Assembly (NCBI GenBank): GCA_030645355.1
Contig: JAUSNJ010000024.1
Span: 19,846-83,845, forward strand
Reading direction: 5' to 3'
Source: Rhodoferax sp.
Lineage (GTDB): Bacteria; Pseudomonadota; Gammaproteobacteria; Burkholderiales; Burkholderiaceae_C
Length of the DNA: 64,000 bases
The notes under the pieces are model-generated. The model searched no databases. It saw only the letters and a program-made list of their open reading frames with translations, and was not told the origin of the DNA. Both the position numbers and the translations under genes were made by a program. The stretch's first letter is position 1, and each line of letters starts with the position of its first letter. Below, piece by piece: positions 1-8,409 of the stretch.

Positions 1-951
1 GCGCATCAACATGGCGAGCGTCAAACACACAAACACGACCATCAGTAAACCGTAGCCCCAATACGGGTAGGAGTAGGTGGAAAACTGCGCAACCTTGCCC
101 TCACCAAACAGCGTTGGCATAAACGGCTTGACCGTGAACGCGCCCCAGGCGTGCATGTTGTGGCCAAAAAACCAAAGCCAACCCGCATACTCAATCACAA
201 AGTACAGCGGCAACAGGCTGGGGACCAGAACGAGCAGCAACACGAAACGACGGAACTTCGCCACACCAATAACCACCGCCACCATTGCTGCGATGAGCCC
301 GCCCATGGCTATCTGGCTGTACAGGGTAACGTTGTCACCCCACACTTTGATGCGTGCAGGTTCGTTGAAAAAGGTGGCCGCCTCGGCCATATAGTTCTTG
401 ACGTGTTCAGACAGGTGGCCCAGTGCAAACTGGTGCACCAGCATCCAGACGGCAACCGCCGAAAACCCGCCCCCTAAAACGAGCAGGCGACGCTTGCCTT
501 CAGGCGTGATGAAGCCCAGTAGCATTACCGTGAAGAAGCCAAAGAAGAACTTGGCCAACGGCTTCTCGACCGGCGCCCCGGTTGCAATCGGGAACATGCC
601 CACGTAGTGGTTGATGGTGTTCATCTCGTGAACACAGTCCAGACCGGCAGCATCCTTGTTGACGTCTTTCTTGGCGTCCAGAATCGGGTTGTAACGCTCG
701 GAGTCCGGTCCCATGTCTGCCTGCATGGTCTCCGACCCCATGCGGGTGCTGGCACCCACGGCGCTGCAGCCATTCTTCACGACATCAAAGTGAAAGTGAA
801 TACGGATGCCATCCGGAAAGGCATCCTTGGGATAGTTGGGCGCCGTAAGGGATACCCACCAGATTGGCGCAAAAAAGGCGCTGATCATGGCCACCAGGGC
901 CACCAGGGTAAGGACCGTGATCAGGCGATTTTGTTTGGTCTGGTCTTGCAT
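1..951 (-). CDS. nosB: NosB-like integral membrane protein of the N2O reductase cluster (partial, 3' end off the left edge)
   Basis: Not in the ORF track because it has no stop inside the window; I translated it from the minus strand. It reads open for 317 codons from an ATG nine bases after the stop of the diheme cytochrome gene. The protein has a hydrophobic N-terminal segment (about residues 9-30), a polar, probably periplasmic region with HFHFD and two Cys (about 45-120), then at least four or five further membrane segments. Clade II nos clusters carry a polytopic membrane protein called NosB near nosZ, and position and topology fit that. The exact function of NosB is not settled, and the symbol rests on context plus topology rather than a motif I can name. 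Confidence 0.6.
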   Translation of the reverse strand, partial: MQDQTKQNRLITVLTLVALVAMISAFFAPIWWVSLTAPNYPKDAFPDGIRIHFHFDVVKNGCSAVGASTRMGSETMQADMGPDSERYNPILDAKKDVNKDAAGLDCVHEMNTINHYVGMFPIATGAPVEKPLAKFFFGFFTVMLLGFITPEGKRRLLVLGGGFSAVAVWMLVHQFALGHLSEHVKNYMAEAATFFNEPARIKVWGDNVTLYSQIAMGGLIAAMVAVVIGVAKFRRFVLLLVLVPSLLPLYFVIEYAGWLWFFGHNMHAWGAFTVKPFMPTLFGEGKVAQFSTYSYPYWGYGLLMVVFVCLTLAMLMR

Positions 952-960
952 GGTAATGGC

Positions 961-1704
961 TTACTTCTTCTTGGCAGGCTTGGCAGCCGCACCCGCTTTG
1001 CACATTGCGCCCGGCATGACCAGACTGGACTGGTAGGCTGAAATGGCGACCAGTTGCGCGTTGTCATATTTCTTGATGATCGTCACCATGTCGGGATTCG
1101 CATTGCGACGATGGCCATCCCGAATTTCCGTCATTTGCCGCAACAGGTACTTGTAGTGCTGGCCCGCAAGCACCGGATAGAACTTGTCTTTGACGCCCTC
1201 ACCATTGGCCTTGTGGCACTCAATGCACTCTTTCTCATACATGACCTTGCCGTCCGCAATCTGCTTCGCTGCATCCGGGCCTTCATACATTCCGTGTACG
1301 GCGGGAATGCACAAGCTCTCGATGTAGGCAGAGACATTGGCCAGTTCCTGCGCATCTGTCAGCTCCTTGGCAAATGGATACATGGTGGGGTTGTCGCGCA
1401 AGCCGGCACGAATGTCGGCCATTTGCTTGATCAGCACCGTGGTGTGTTGCCCGGCCAGTTGGGGGAACGTGCCGTCAGGACGTCCCGCACCGGAAGGCAG
1501 GTGACAGGCTCCGCACACTTCATAGCCTTCTTTGCCGTCCTTGGCGTTGCCCTTGAGTTTCAGGGCTTCAATTTTTTCGCCTTCCTGGGCGTTCCATTTA
1601 TAGTCCTTCGCCTCAATCCCCGCTTGCTTGGCGGCTGGCGGACCAGCCAAACTGAGCGCAGGAGCCAAAGCCAGCGACAGCGCCAGCGCAAGAATTTTTT
1701 TCAT
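961..1704 (-). CDS. Diheme c-type cytochrome (c4-like) of the nos cluster
   Basis: A 247-residue secreted cytochrome. A Sec signal peptide (MKKILALALSLALAPALSLA) precedes two heme c motifs, CGACH (about residue 63) and CIECH (about 160), each followed by a Met-containing stretch that could supply the sixth ligand. This is the two-domain layout of cytochrome c4. The start is an ATG with GAGG eight bases upstream. It lies between the monoheme cytochrome and the NosB-like gene and is presumably cotranscribed with nosZ. Its likely role is to pass electrons from the membrane quinol pool to periplasmic NosZ. The last residues are Lys-rich (PAKKK). The specific partner is inferred from gene order. 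Confidence 0.85.
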   Translation of the reverse strand: MKKILALALSLALAPALSLAGPPAAKQAGIEAKDYKWNAQEGEKIEALKLKGNAKDGKEGYEVCGACHLPSGAGRPDGTFPQLAGQHTTVLIKQMADIRAGLRDNPTMYPFAKELTDAQELANVSAYIESLCIPAVHGMYEGPDAAKQIADGKVMYEKECIECHKANGEGVKDKFYPVLAGQHYKYLLRQMTEIRDGHRRNANPDMVTIIKKYDNAQLVAISAYQSSLVMPGAMCKAGAAAKPAKKK

Positions 1705-1740
1705 ATCAGTTACCTCAAGTATTTTGGAAAAAGGGGCAGG

Positions 1741-2067
1741 CTATTTGAGCTTGGAAAGGTACAGCGCCATTTCTTTAATGTCCTTGTCCGTCACAAGCTC
1801 CACCCCCTCGGGGTTGACCATGACGCCTTTCATGGCTGCACTGCTTGCGTTGGATCGTGCTCCGCTTTTGATGTCACGCATTTGCTGCTCCATGTAAGCC
1901 GCATTTTGTCCAGCGAGCTTGGGAAAGGTCGGTGTCATCGGCTTCTTGCCTTCCTTGCCGTGGCAGGCAATGCAGGTCTTTTCCGCGTAGAGCGCCGCAC
2001 CATCCGCCATGGCGGCGCCGGATGCGATCGTGGCCAGCATAGCGGCGAGAAACAATTTTGTCTTCAT
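1741..2067 (-). CDS. Monoheme c-type cytochrome of the nos cluster
   Basis: A 108-residue protein with a Sec signal peptide (about residues 1-21), one heme motif CIACH (about residue 33) and a later candidate Met ligand in the region around TPTFPKLAGQ. Size and motif fit a small class I cytochrome c (c553/c5-like). It lies directly downstream of nosZ and upstream of the diheme cytochrome on the same strand, so one nosZ-cytochrome-cytochrome-nosB transcript is likely. Clade II nos clusters commonly carry such cytochromes (NosC-type) as proposed electron donors. The electron-donor role is inferred from position, not from sequence alone. Confidence 0.85.
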   Translation of the reverse strand: MKTKLFLAAMLATIASGAAMADGAALYAEKTCIACHGKEGKKPMTPTFPKLAGQNAAYMEQQMRDIKSGARSNASSAAMKGVMVNPEGVELVTDKDIKEMALYLSKLK

Positions 2068-2140
2068 GGTTTTACCTTTTCAAATGAATTCGGGGAGTCG
2101 AGTTGATCGACCCCCCGACTCTGGATGCGATCAACCGTGT

Positions 2141-4429
2141 TTACTTGACCTTCTTGGCACCGTTCTGTTCCAGGAAAGTCTTGGCCCGCAATCCCAGGTC
2201 TGCAGTCTTCACCTGGTATTGCCACACTTGCTCTGCCCACAGATTGGCGTTTTCCCAATCCTTCTTGGCGAATGCAGCTTCATGCTTGGCCTTGATGTCC
2301 TTGGTCTTGCCAAGTTGGTCAAACGCGTCTTCCACCATCGCCACGACTTCAGGGAAGTCCTTGTAGTTCACACTGGTGATGTAGGCCACCACGGAGTCAA
2401 TGATGACCTGTGTGTCAGCCACTTTCTTCAGCGTGGCTTTGTAGTCCGCTTCAGTGTAGTTTTGCGCAGCCAGTGTCGTCTTGGTGGGTTTCCAGCCCTT
2501 TGGCTTCACCAACAAATAGCCTTGCATTTCCAGGTGCAACGCAGAGCAGAACTCTGTGCAGTAGTACGGGTAGACGCCTTCCTTGTCGGCCTTGAACTTG
2601 ACCGCTACGGTCTTGCCGGGTTCAACCGACGCGTGCACGTTGAACGTGGACACGGTGAAGCCGTGCGTTTCGTCCTGGGCGCGTTCCAGATTGGTCAGGT
2701 TGATGGTCACTTCATCGCCGACTTCAACTTCGATGGTTTCAGGCGTGATGTGCGAACGGATCAAGGTGCCGAATACTTCAACCTTGTTGCCCTTCTTCAC
2801 AATGCGTTCTTCGCCCGCCTTGGTCGCGCCTGCGTGTGGTTTGTCGGTACGGCTGTCGGTACCAACCTTGTAACGCACGGCTGGCTTGAGTTTCTTGGCA
2901 TCAATAGCGACAACGTAATGCGGCTCACCCAGAGGCAATGGCATGTCATACAAAAGCTGCATCTTGTCGCCGCTGATGTCGATCAGCTGGTGATTTTGTG
3001 GGTGCAGAGGCCCGACTGGCACGAAGCGGTCAATGGCGAGCTTGTTCAGAGCGACCAGGTATTTGCCGGCAGGCTTGGTGGAATCACCCTCCATCGTCAT
3101 CAGGTGGCCAATGTTGTAGTGCACGCTGAGCTTGTCGAGCACCTTGCCTTCGCAGTAGTTCCACTTGGCAACCTGCGAGTCCACATACAGCGAGGTGTAG
3201 GCAATGCAGGGCTTGCTGTCATACTGGGTATGCAGCGGGCCAAGACCCAGGGAAACCTGTGTTGCAACCGCATCTTTCATGGCGATCACCGGGATGCCGT
3301 ACGGATCTTTGGACTCAAACTTGCCAGCTTTGATGGCAGCCTGAATTTTCTCGAAGCTGTAAACCGACACGTGGGTGTCGAGTTTGCCGGCCACGATGAT
3401 GTTCTTGCCATCAGGGGTCACGTCGACACCGTGTGGTGATTTGGGTTCCGGAATCAGAAACAGCACGCCTTCCTTGATGGCGGTTTCCATCATCAGCACA
3501 TCATGTCCGTTGATCTTCTTGGCCTTGCCGGCAGCCACCAGTTCGGCAGCCTTTTTCCAGTTGATCACGTGCATGTAGTCCGTGTCTTTGGCCGAGCAGC
3601 CCGCCTCATAGGGAGGGCGGCCTTTTTCGATACCACCGACATAGCGTTCGGAGCAGAAAGAGTTGGTGAATGACCAGCCTTCGGACACGCCCTTACCGGC
3701 GTCGGACAGATCCTGCGAATACGGTGGCAACTCCAGGGAGAACGACTTGGCGGTGTCGATGCGCCCTTCCTTGCGGTCAAACTTCCAGTAGGTGATACCG
3801 CCGCGGTATTTTTCGTTGAACTCCTCGAGCGGGTAGAACTTCTTGTTCTCCAGCGGCGCTGCATACTGCGCCGCTTCGATCACGTACTCGGTGTTGGTGG
3901 TAACAAACGTTCCGCCGTGTTCCGACTTGAAGATCGGGTTGACGATGATCTGCTTGGTCTCGAAGTCACGCAAGTCGATGACGGCGATGCGGGGATTGGC
4001 CTTGTCATTGATGAACAGGAACTGGCCATCGTACTCGCCGTTGGTTTCGGAAATGGCGGGGTGGTGGGTGTCGCCCCATGTGATGTCCTTGCCGTCAATC
4101 TTGCCGCCAGCCAGAACCTTCTTGGAGCTCTCATCAAAGCCATAACCTTGCCATGGCTCGGGTGTGAACACACCGATGTACTTCAGAATGCGCATCGAGG
4201 GAATGGCATATACGATCACCTGCCCCGATTGCCCGCCAGAGCTAAACGCCACAAACTCGTCGCGCTTGCCCGTCGGTACATACGTCTTGGCAGCCGCCAA
4301 CAAATCCTGCTGGCTCAGGCCACGCTCTTTCAACACGTCCTGCAGGGAATCTGCCGACCAGACTGCCGAAGCAGCAAAGCCCATGCAGCCAACCACCAGG
4401 GATATGGCCGTTTTGTTCAATCGTTTCAT
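2141..4429 (-). CDS. nosZ: Nitrous-oxide reductase, Sec-exported (clade II type)
   Basis: Periplasmic copper enzyme reducing N2O to N2, the last step of denitrification. The 762-residue product starts with a plain Sec signal peptide (MKRLNKTAISLVVG...) with no twin arginine, the usual mark of clade II. The N-terminal beta-propeller holds many His candidates for the CuZ cluster (DTHHP, SEHGG, SPHGV, GPLHT, GEPHY). The C-terminal cupredoxin carries the CuA motif CTEFCSALHLEM near residues 623-634. About 125 further, mostly helical, charged residues follow CuA with no CxxCH, so unlike the epsilonproteobacterial enzymes there is no fused heme domain. The start ATG has GGAGAG upstream. An FNR-like palindrome sits about 170 bp upstream. 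Confidence 0.95.
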   Translation of the reverse strand: MKRLNKTAISLVVGCMGFAASAVWSADSLQDVLKERGLSQQDLLAAAKTYVPTGKRDEFVAFSSGGQSGQVIVYAIPSMRILKYIGVFTPEPWQGYGFDESSKKVLAGGKIDGKDITWGDTHHPAISETNGEYDGQFLFINDKANPRIAVIDLRDFETKQIIVNPIFKSEHGGTFVTTNTEYVIEAAQYAAPLENKKFYPLEEFNEKYRGGITYWKFDRKEGRIDTAKSFSLELPPYSQDLSDAGKGVSEGWSFTNSFCSERYVGGIEKGRPPYEAGCSAKDTDYMHVINWKKAAELVAAGKAKKINGHDVLMMETAIKEGVLFLIPEPKSPHGVDVTPDGKNIIVAGKLDTHVSVYSFEKIQAAIKAGKFESKDPYGIPVIAMKDAVATQVSLGLGPLHTQYDSKPCIAYTSLYVDSQVAKWNYCEGKVLDKLSVHYNIGHLMTMEGDSTKPAGKYLVALNKLAIDRFVPVGPLHPQNHQLIDISGDKMQLLYDMPLPLGEPHYVVAIDAKKLKPAVRYKVGTDSRTDKPHAGATKAGEERIVKKGNKVEVFGTLIRSHITPETIEVEVGDEVTINLTNLERAQDETHGFTVSTFNVHASVEPGKTVAVKFKADKEGVYPYYCTEFCSALHLEMQGYLLVKPKGWKPTKTTLAAQNYTEADYKATLKKVADTQVIIDSVVAYITSVNYKDFPEVVAMVEDAFDQLGKTKDIKAKHEAAFAKKDWENANLWAEQVWQYQVKTADLGLRAKTFLEQNGAKKVK

Positions 4430-4601
4430 ATGCTTCTCTCCAAGTTGAATACGCTCATTACCAAATTCTGGGCACGCACTCCAATCAGTTTTCTTATTAC
4501 GACTGGGGGTATCTAGCGAGCGCGATGGTAGGCCGAACGGTCAAAAAGAAAACTAATACAGATTAGGTTTAGGACACGTGGCAAGCGGCTTGCGCACTTC
4601 T

Positions 4602-4615
4602 TTGACATGCGTCAA
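4602..4615. promoter_or_regulatory. FNR/Anr/Dnr-type binding site upstream of nosZ
   Basis: TTGACATGCGTCAA is a perfect TTGAC-N4-GTCAA palindrome, the layout recognised by the Crp-Fnr family regulators that switch on anaerobic and denitrification genes. It lies 173 bp from the nosZ start and 160 bp from the divergent dehydrogenase gene. On the nosZ strand an AT-rich TAAACC/TAACCT element lies 30-45 bp downstream, so a regulated nosZ promoter is plausible with an untranslated leader of more than 100 nt. In the rest of the 345-bp gap (4430-4774) I see only ribosome-binding sites and no further gene. Confidence 0.7.
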
Positions 4616-4774
4616 CTTGATGGCAAAAAGTTGCCAGTGCAGCGGGTTTGGTGGGGGGTCTGATCGGCGTGGAAAGCGGCCGCACTCCGTCAGGCATCTG
4701 ACAGGAAATACCCTCGCCTGGGCACGCCACCGTGCGCGTACGCTGTATTCTGGTAACTTGCTGAGGAACACGAG

Positions 4775-5644
4775 ATGAAAATTGCACTGTTAGGTATCGG
4801 CCTCATGGGCTTTCCAATGGGGCGCCGCATGTGTGAAGCAGGGCACACCGTGCATGTTTGGAATCGCACGCTAGGCAAGGCGCAGCGCCTTGCCGCTGCG
4901 GGTGCGATCGTGCACGAGCAGCCAGCCGAGGCTGTTCGGGACGCTGAACTGGTCATTACCATGCTGGACGACGGTGCTGTTGTCGGGCAGGTCTTGTTTG
5001 ATATGGGTACGGCTGCCGCCCTGCAACCAGGCAGCCTGGTGGTCGACATGTCGTCCATCAAACCGGTCGAGGCCCGTGACCATGCAGCACGACTGAGCGA
5101 GCGGCACATCGCCTACCTGGATGCGCCGGTCTCGGGCGGCACCATAGGCGCAGACAATGGCACGCTGGCCATCATGGCAGGGGGCAAAGCCAGCAGTTTC
5201 GAGCGTGCGCGGCCCATTCTGGATGTGTTTGGCCGCGCCACGCATGTCGGGCCCACCGGCGCCGGACAACTCACCAAGTTGGCCAACCAGATGATCGTGG
5301 GTGCAACGATTGGCATCGTCGCAGAGGCGCTTTTGCTGTGTGAACGCGGCGGCGCCGACATGGGCAAGGTCAAAGAAGCCATCACCGGTGGTTTTGCCGA
5401 CAGCCGCATACTGCAGGTGCACGGCCAGCGAATGGTAGAGCGCGACTTTGCACCCCGGGGGAAGATGTCCGTCCAGCTCAAGGATTTGCGCAACGCGCTG
5501 TCCACCGCCCAGGAAGTCGGCTTTGATGCGCCGATCACGGCCTTGTTCGAGCAGTTGTATGCCCAGGGCATTGAGCATGGCCTGGCAGACCTCGACCACG
5601 CCGGCCTGTTTGTGGAACTGGCCAGCCGCAACGGCATGTCCTGA
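4775..5644 (+). CDS. NAD(P)-dependent 3-hydroxyisobutyrate dehydrogenase family oxidoreductase
   Basis: A beta-hydroxyacid dehydrogenase of 289 residues. The Rossmann fingerprint GIGLMGFPMG is at residues 7-16, the family substrate-binding signature DAPVSGG is near residue 116, and the catalytic-Lys motif (GAGQLTKLANQ) is near 165-175. The last 120 residues form the expected all-helical domain. This family includes 3-hydroxyisobutyrate dehydrogenase, tartronate semialdehyde reductase (GarR) and glyoxylate/succinic semialdehyde reductases. The sequence alone does not tell me the substrate, so no symbol is given. It is monocistronic, divergent from nosZ, and ends at a strong terminator shared with the helicase gene. 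Confidence 0.85.
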   Translation: MKIALLGIGLMGFPMGRRMCEAGHTVHVWNRTLGKAQRLAAAGAIVHEQPAEAVRDAELVITMLDDGAVVGQVLFDMGTAAALQPGSLVVDMSSIKPVEARDHAARLSERHIAYLDAPVSGGTIGADNGTLAIMAGGKASSFERARPILDVFGRATHVGPTGAGQLTKLANQMIVGATIGIVAEALLLCERGGADMGKVKEAITGGFADSRILQVHGQRMVERDFAPRGKMSVQLKDLRNALSTAQEVGFDAPITALFEQLYAQGIEHGLADLDHAGLFVELASRNGMS

Positions 5645-5653
5645 TCCTGGACC

Positions 5654-5683
5654 AAAAAAAGGACCCCGCAGGGTCCTTTTTTT
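5654..5683. terminator. Bidirectional rho-independent terminator
   Basis: A perfect 13-bp stem, AAAAAAAGGACCC / GGGTCCTTTTTTT, around a CGCA tetraloop. T-runs occur in both directions, so it can stop both the dehydrogenase (plus) and the helicase (minus) transcripts, whose stop codons are 10 and 17 bp away. Confidence 0.95.
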
Positions 5684-5699
5684 CGAGCTTCAAACGCTG

Positions 5700-7595
5700 T
5701 TAGTCAAACGTACGGGCAGCACGCTTCTTGGCATCGCGCGGCACAAACACCTTGCCCGCATTTCCGGGCTTCACACCCATGGGCTTGCTGAATGCTGGTT
5801 TGCGCGCCGCAGCGAAGTCGCCACCACTGCGGGGGGCTGCATCGGGGCGGCCACCACCGGCAAAGCGGTCGTTGAAGCCACCCTTGCGGGCGTAGCTGAA
5901 ACCACCGTTGTCACCAACATCGCGTGGACCGTTGTCACGGTTTCCGCCACCAAATCCGCTATTATTTTGATAGCTGCCTGGACCTGCATCACGAGGACCA
6001 GCAGCATTTCTGTCACCAAAACCTGGATTGCCGCCACGGTTGCCACCGAAGCTGGGGCGTGCACCACCGGCGCCACCGCCAAAGTTGCGGTCACGCGGTG
6101 CGCGGTCCGCAAAGTGACTGCCGCGACCACCAAAGCTGGCACCGGTACCGGGACGGGACTCGGGGAAGCGCTGCTGTGGCTCCAGTCCTGGAATGGTCTC
6201 GGACTTGAAGTGTTGGCGGGTGTAGGCTTCAATGTCGAAAATCTTGCGGCGGTCACGCACTTCGGCAAAAGTGACGGCCAAACCATCGCGCCCGGCACGG
6301 CCGGTGCGGCCAATGCGGTGGGTGTAGTCCTCGGCCTTCATCGGCAAACCAAAGTTGAACACGTGGGTGATGGTGGGGACGTCAATACCCCGGGCCGCGA
6401 CATCGGTGGCCACCAGAATTTGCACCTGGCCATTGCGCAATGCCATCAGGCGGCGGTTGCGCAGACCCTGGCTCAGGGCACCGTGCAATGCCACGGCATC
6501 AAATCCGTCTTGCTGCAAGTCGCCAGCCAAACCATCACACTCGATCTGGGTGCTGGCGAAGACGATGGCCTGGTTGATGGTCGTGTCACGCAGCCAGTGG
6601 TCCAACAGCTTGCGCTTGTGGTGGGCGTTGTCGGCCCAGAACAGCACTTGCTTAATGTTGACGTGCTTTTCCTGCGGGCTGTCGATGGTGATGCGCTGGG
6701 GTTCGCGCATCACGCGGGCAGCCAACTGCTGGATGCGGGGCGCAAAGGTGGCGCTGAACATCATGGTCTGCTTGCGGGCGATGGTGAGCTGGTTGATTTC
6801 GGCCAGATCGTCGGAGAAGCCCAGGTCCAGCATGCGGTCGGCTTCGTCCACCACCAGGAACTGGACTTGGTCCAGCTTGATTTGCATGGAGCGTTGCAGG
6901 TCCAGCAGACGGCCGGGCGTGGCCACCACCAGGTTGGCGTTCTGCAACTTGGCGATTTGCAGCTGGTACGGCATGCCGCCCACGATGTTGGCGATGCGCA
7001 GACCGCGGCAATGCTGCACCAGATCGATCGCGTCATTGGCCACTTGCTGGGCCAGTTCACGGGTCGGGCAGACGATCAACGCGCCGGGAGCCGGTGCCTT
7101 GAAGTTGCGAGGGTTGGTCGGATCCTTGCGCTTGGAACGCTTGGGAGGTGCTTCGCCACGGGCTATGGCTTCTGCCACTTCGCGCTCGAACGCTGCGCGC
7201 TCGTCGGCTTCGGCTTGGGCTTGCTGCTTCAGCAGGGTGTGCAATACGGGCAGCAGAAAGGCCGCTGTCTTGCCGCTGCCGGTCTGGCTGGAGACCATCA
7301 GGTCAATGTACTTGGCCGCCGATTGACCGTCGCTCTCGCCGGGCAGGGCAAGGGGAATGGTCTTCAGTTGAACCGATGTAGGCTGGGTGTAGCCCAGGTC
7401 CTTGACAGCATGGACCAGCTCGGGCGCCAGACCCAGCAGCACGAAGCCATTGGGTGCTTCTGGTGCTTCGGGGACTTCAGGCGTATCGAGGCCGTTGCTG
7501 GCGTCGGCTGTCATTACAGCGTCGCTGGCAAAAGAGGGGTTAGAGGAAATTTCGGCAGGCGCAAAGGCACCTGTCACTTCAAAAGCGTCAGTCAT
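5700..7595 (-). CDS. rhlE: DEAD-box ATP-dependent RNA helicase, RhlE-type
   Basis: ATP-dependent RNA unwinding enzyme, probably acting in ribosome assembly or RNA decay. All superfamily 2 motifs are present in order: Q motif (GYTQPTSVQ), I (GSGKT), Ia (PTRELAQQ), Ib (TPGRLLDL), II (DEAD), III (SAT), V (ATDVAARGID) and VI (HRIGRTGRAGR). Between motifs I and Ia a Glu/Lys/Arg-rich insertion of about 45 residues is longer than in E. coli RhlE. The C-terminal 150 residues are a low-complexity Gly/Arg/Asn/Phe tail typical of RNA-binding, condensate-forming helicases. The track ORF begins at a TTG; I use the internal ATG (MTDAFEV), giving 631 residues. A dispersed-repeat copy lies inside the tail-coding region. 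Confidence 0.9.
   Translation of the reverse strand: MTDAFEVTGAFAPAEISSNPSFASDAVMTADASNGLDTPEVPEAPEAPNGFVLLGLAPELVHAVKDLGYTQPTSVQLKTIPLALPGESDGQSAAKYIDLMVSSQTGSGKTAAFLLPVLHTLLKQQAQAEADERAAFEREVAEAIARGEAPPKRSKRKDPTNPRNFKAPAPGALIVCPTRELAQQVANDAIDLVQHCRGLRIANIVGGMPYQLQIAKLQNANLVVATPGRLLDLQRSMQIKLDQVQFLVVDEADRMLDLGFSDDLAEINQLTIARKQTMMFSATFAPRIQQLAARVMREPQRITIDSPQEKHVNIKQVLFWADNAHHKRKLLDHWLRDTTINQAIVFASTQIECDGLAGDLQQDGFDAVALHGALSQGLRNRRLMALRNGQVQILVATDVAARGIDVPTITHVFNFGLPMKAEDYTHRIGRTGRAGRDGLAVTFAEVRDRRKIFDIEAYTRQHFKSETIPGLEPQQRFPESRPGTGASFGGRGSHFADRAPRDRNFGGGAGGARPSFGGNRGGNPGFGDRNAAGPRDAGPGSYQNNSGFGGGNRDNGPRDVGDNGGFSYARKGGFNDRFAGGGRPDAAPRSGGDFAAARKPAFSKPMGVKPGNAGKVFVPRDAKKRAARTFD
5958..6000 (+). 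repeat. Dispersed GCTAY..ACGAGGGCTA repeat, copy inside the rhlE tail
   Basis: GCTATTATTTTGATAGCTGC followed by ..CATCACGAGGACCA matches the repeat consensus seen intergenically elsewhere in this window. Here it lies within codons of the Gly/Asn-rich helicase tail (about residues 531-546), antisense to the gene. The match at the ACGAGGGCTA end is imperfect (ACGAGGACCA), so this is a probable rather than certain copy. Confidence 0.5.
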
Positions 7596-7799
7596 GGTTT
7601 TACTCACACGCGAGTGCCGCAGGGTATGCGGCTGCTCCGTCAATGGTTAAAAAACATCAACCATCAAACGGAACCTGCGTCTGAATACTTTCCAGCGCTT
7701 GGGGCCCAAATAGGCGGACCCGGTGAATGAAGGGAGATGTACAAATGCACTACTGCTTGTAGCGCAGCCTTCGATTATGCCATGGATCCGGGTTTCTAC

Positions 7800-8372
7800 C
7801 TAACTCAATTTTAAAAAGTGCTGTCGGTAGTGTTCCAGTTCATCGATGGACTCGTGCACATCGGCCAGCGCCGTGTGGCGCTGCTGCTTCTTGAAAGACG
7901 CATGAACGTCGGGCCGCCAGCGCTTGGACAGTTCCTTGAGTGTGCTGACATCCAGGTTGCGGTAGTGAAAAAAGGCTTCCAGCTTGGGCATGTACTTGAC
8001 CAGGAAACGCCTATCCTGGCCGATGGAGTTGCCACACATGGGCGAGCCGTTGGCAGGCACATACTGCTTCAGGAACGCAATCAGTTCATTCTGCGCCTGC
8101 TCTTCGGTCACGGTCGATGCCTTCACTTTATCGGTCAACCCGCTCTTGCCGTGGGTCCCCTTGTTCCAGGCGTCCATCTTGTCCAGTTGGGCATCGCTCT
8201 GGTGGATCACCAATACGGGGCCTTCGGTGCGGCACTCCAGGTTGGGGCCGGTCACGATGACCGCGATTTCGATAATGCGCTCGACATCCGGGTCGAGGCC
8301 GGTCATCTCGCAATCGAGCCAGACCAAGTTTTTGTCGGATTTGCCGAGAGGGGTGGTGTTGGGTTCGTCCAT
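7800..8372 (-). CDS. orn: Oligoribonuclease
   Basis: 3'-5' exoribonuclease that clears 2-5 nt RNA fragments and pGpG, so it also completes c-di-GMP breakdown. The DEDDh catalytic signature is visible: [10 protein letters not shown] (ExoI), the central Asp/His region around [10 protein letters not shown], and [14 protein letters not shown] (ExoIII). At 190 residues it has normal family length. The track ORF runs 27 residues further upstream into the divergent M48 peptidase gene. The ATG of MDEPNTT is preferred because it avoids that overlap and matches where the family domain begins. Confidence 0.93.
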   Translation of the reverse strand: MDEPNTTPLGKSDKNLVWLDCEMTGLDPDVERIIEIAVIVTGPNLECRTEGPVLVIHQSDAQLDKMDAWNKGTHGKSGLTDKVKASTVTEEQAQNELIAFLKQYVPANGSPMCGNSIGQDRRFLVKYMPKLEAFFHYRNLDVSTLKELSKRWRPDVHASFKKQQRHTALADVHESIDELEHYRQHFLKLS

Positions 8373-8409
8373 GCGGGCGATTGTCGCTGATGACCTAAAC
8401 TCCATCGCC

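Noticed and set aside
2009-3439. 476-residue plus-strand ORF opposite nosZ
   Set aside because: Antisense shadow of nosZ.
5448-7730. 760-residue plus-strand ORF opposite the RhlE helicase gene
   Set aside because: It is the antisense frame of a clear DEAD-box gene; its composition (Val/Gly/His-rich, no domain) follows from the opposite-strand codons.
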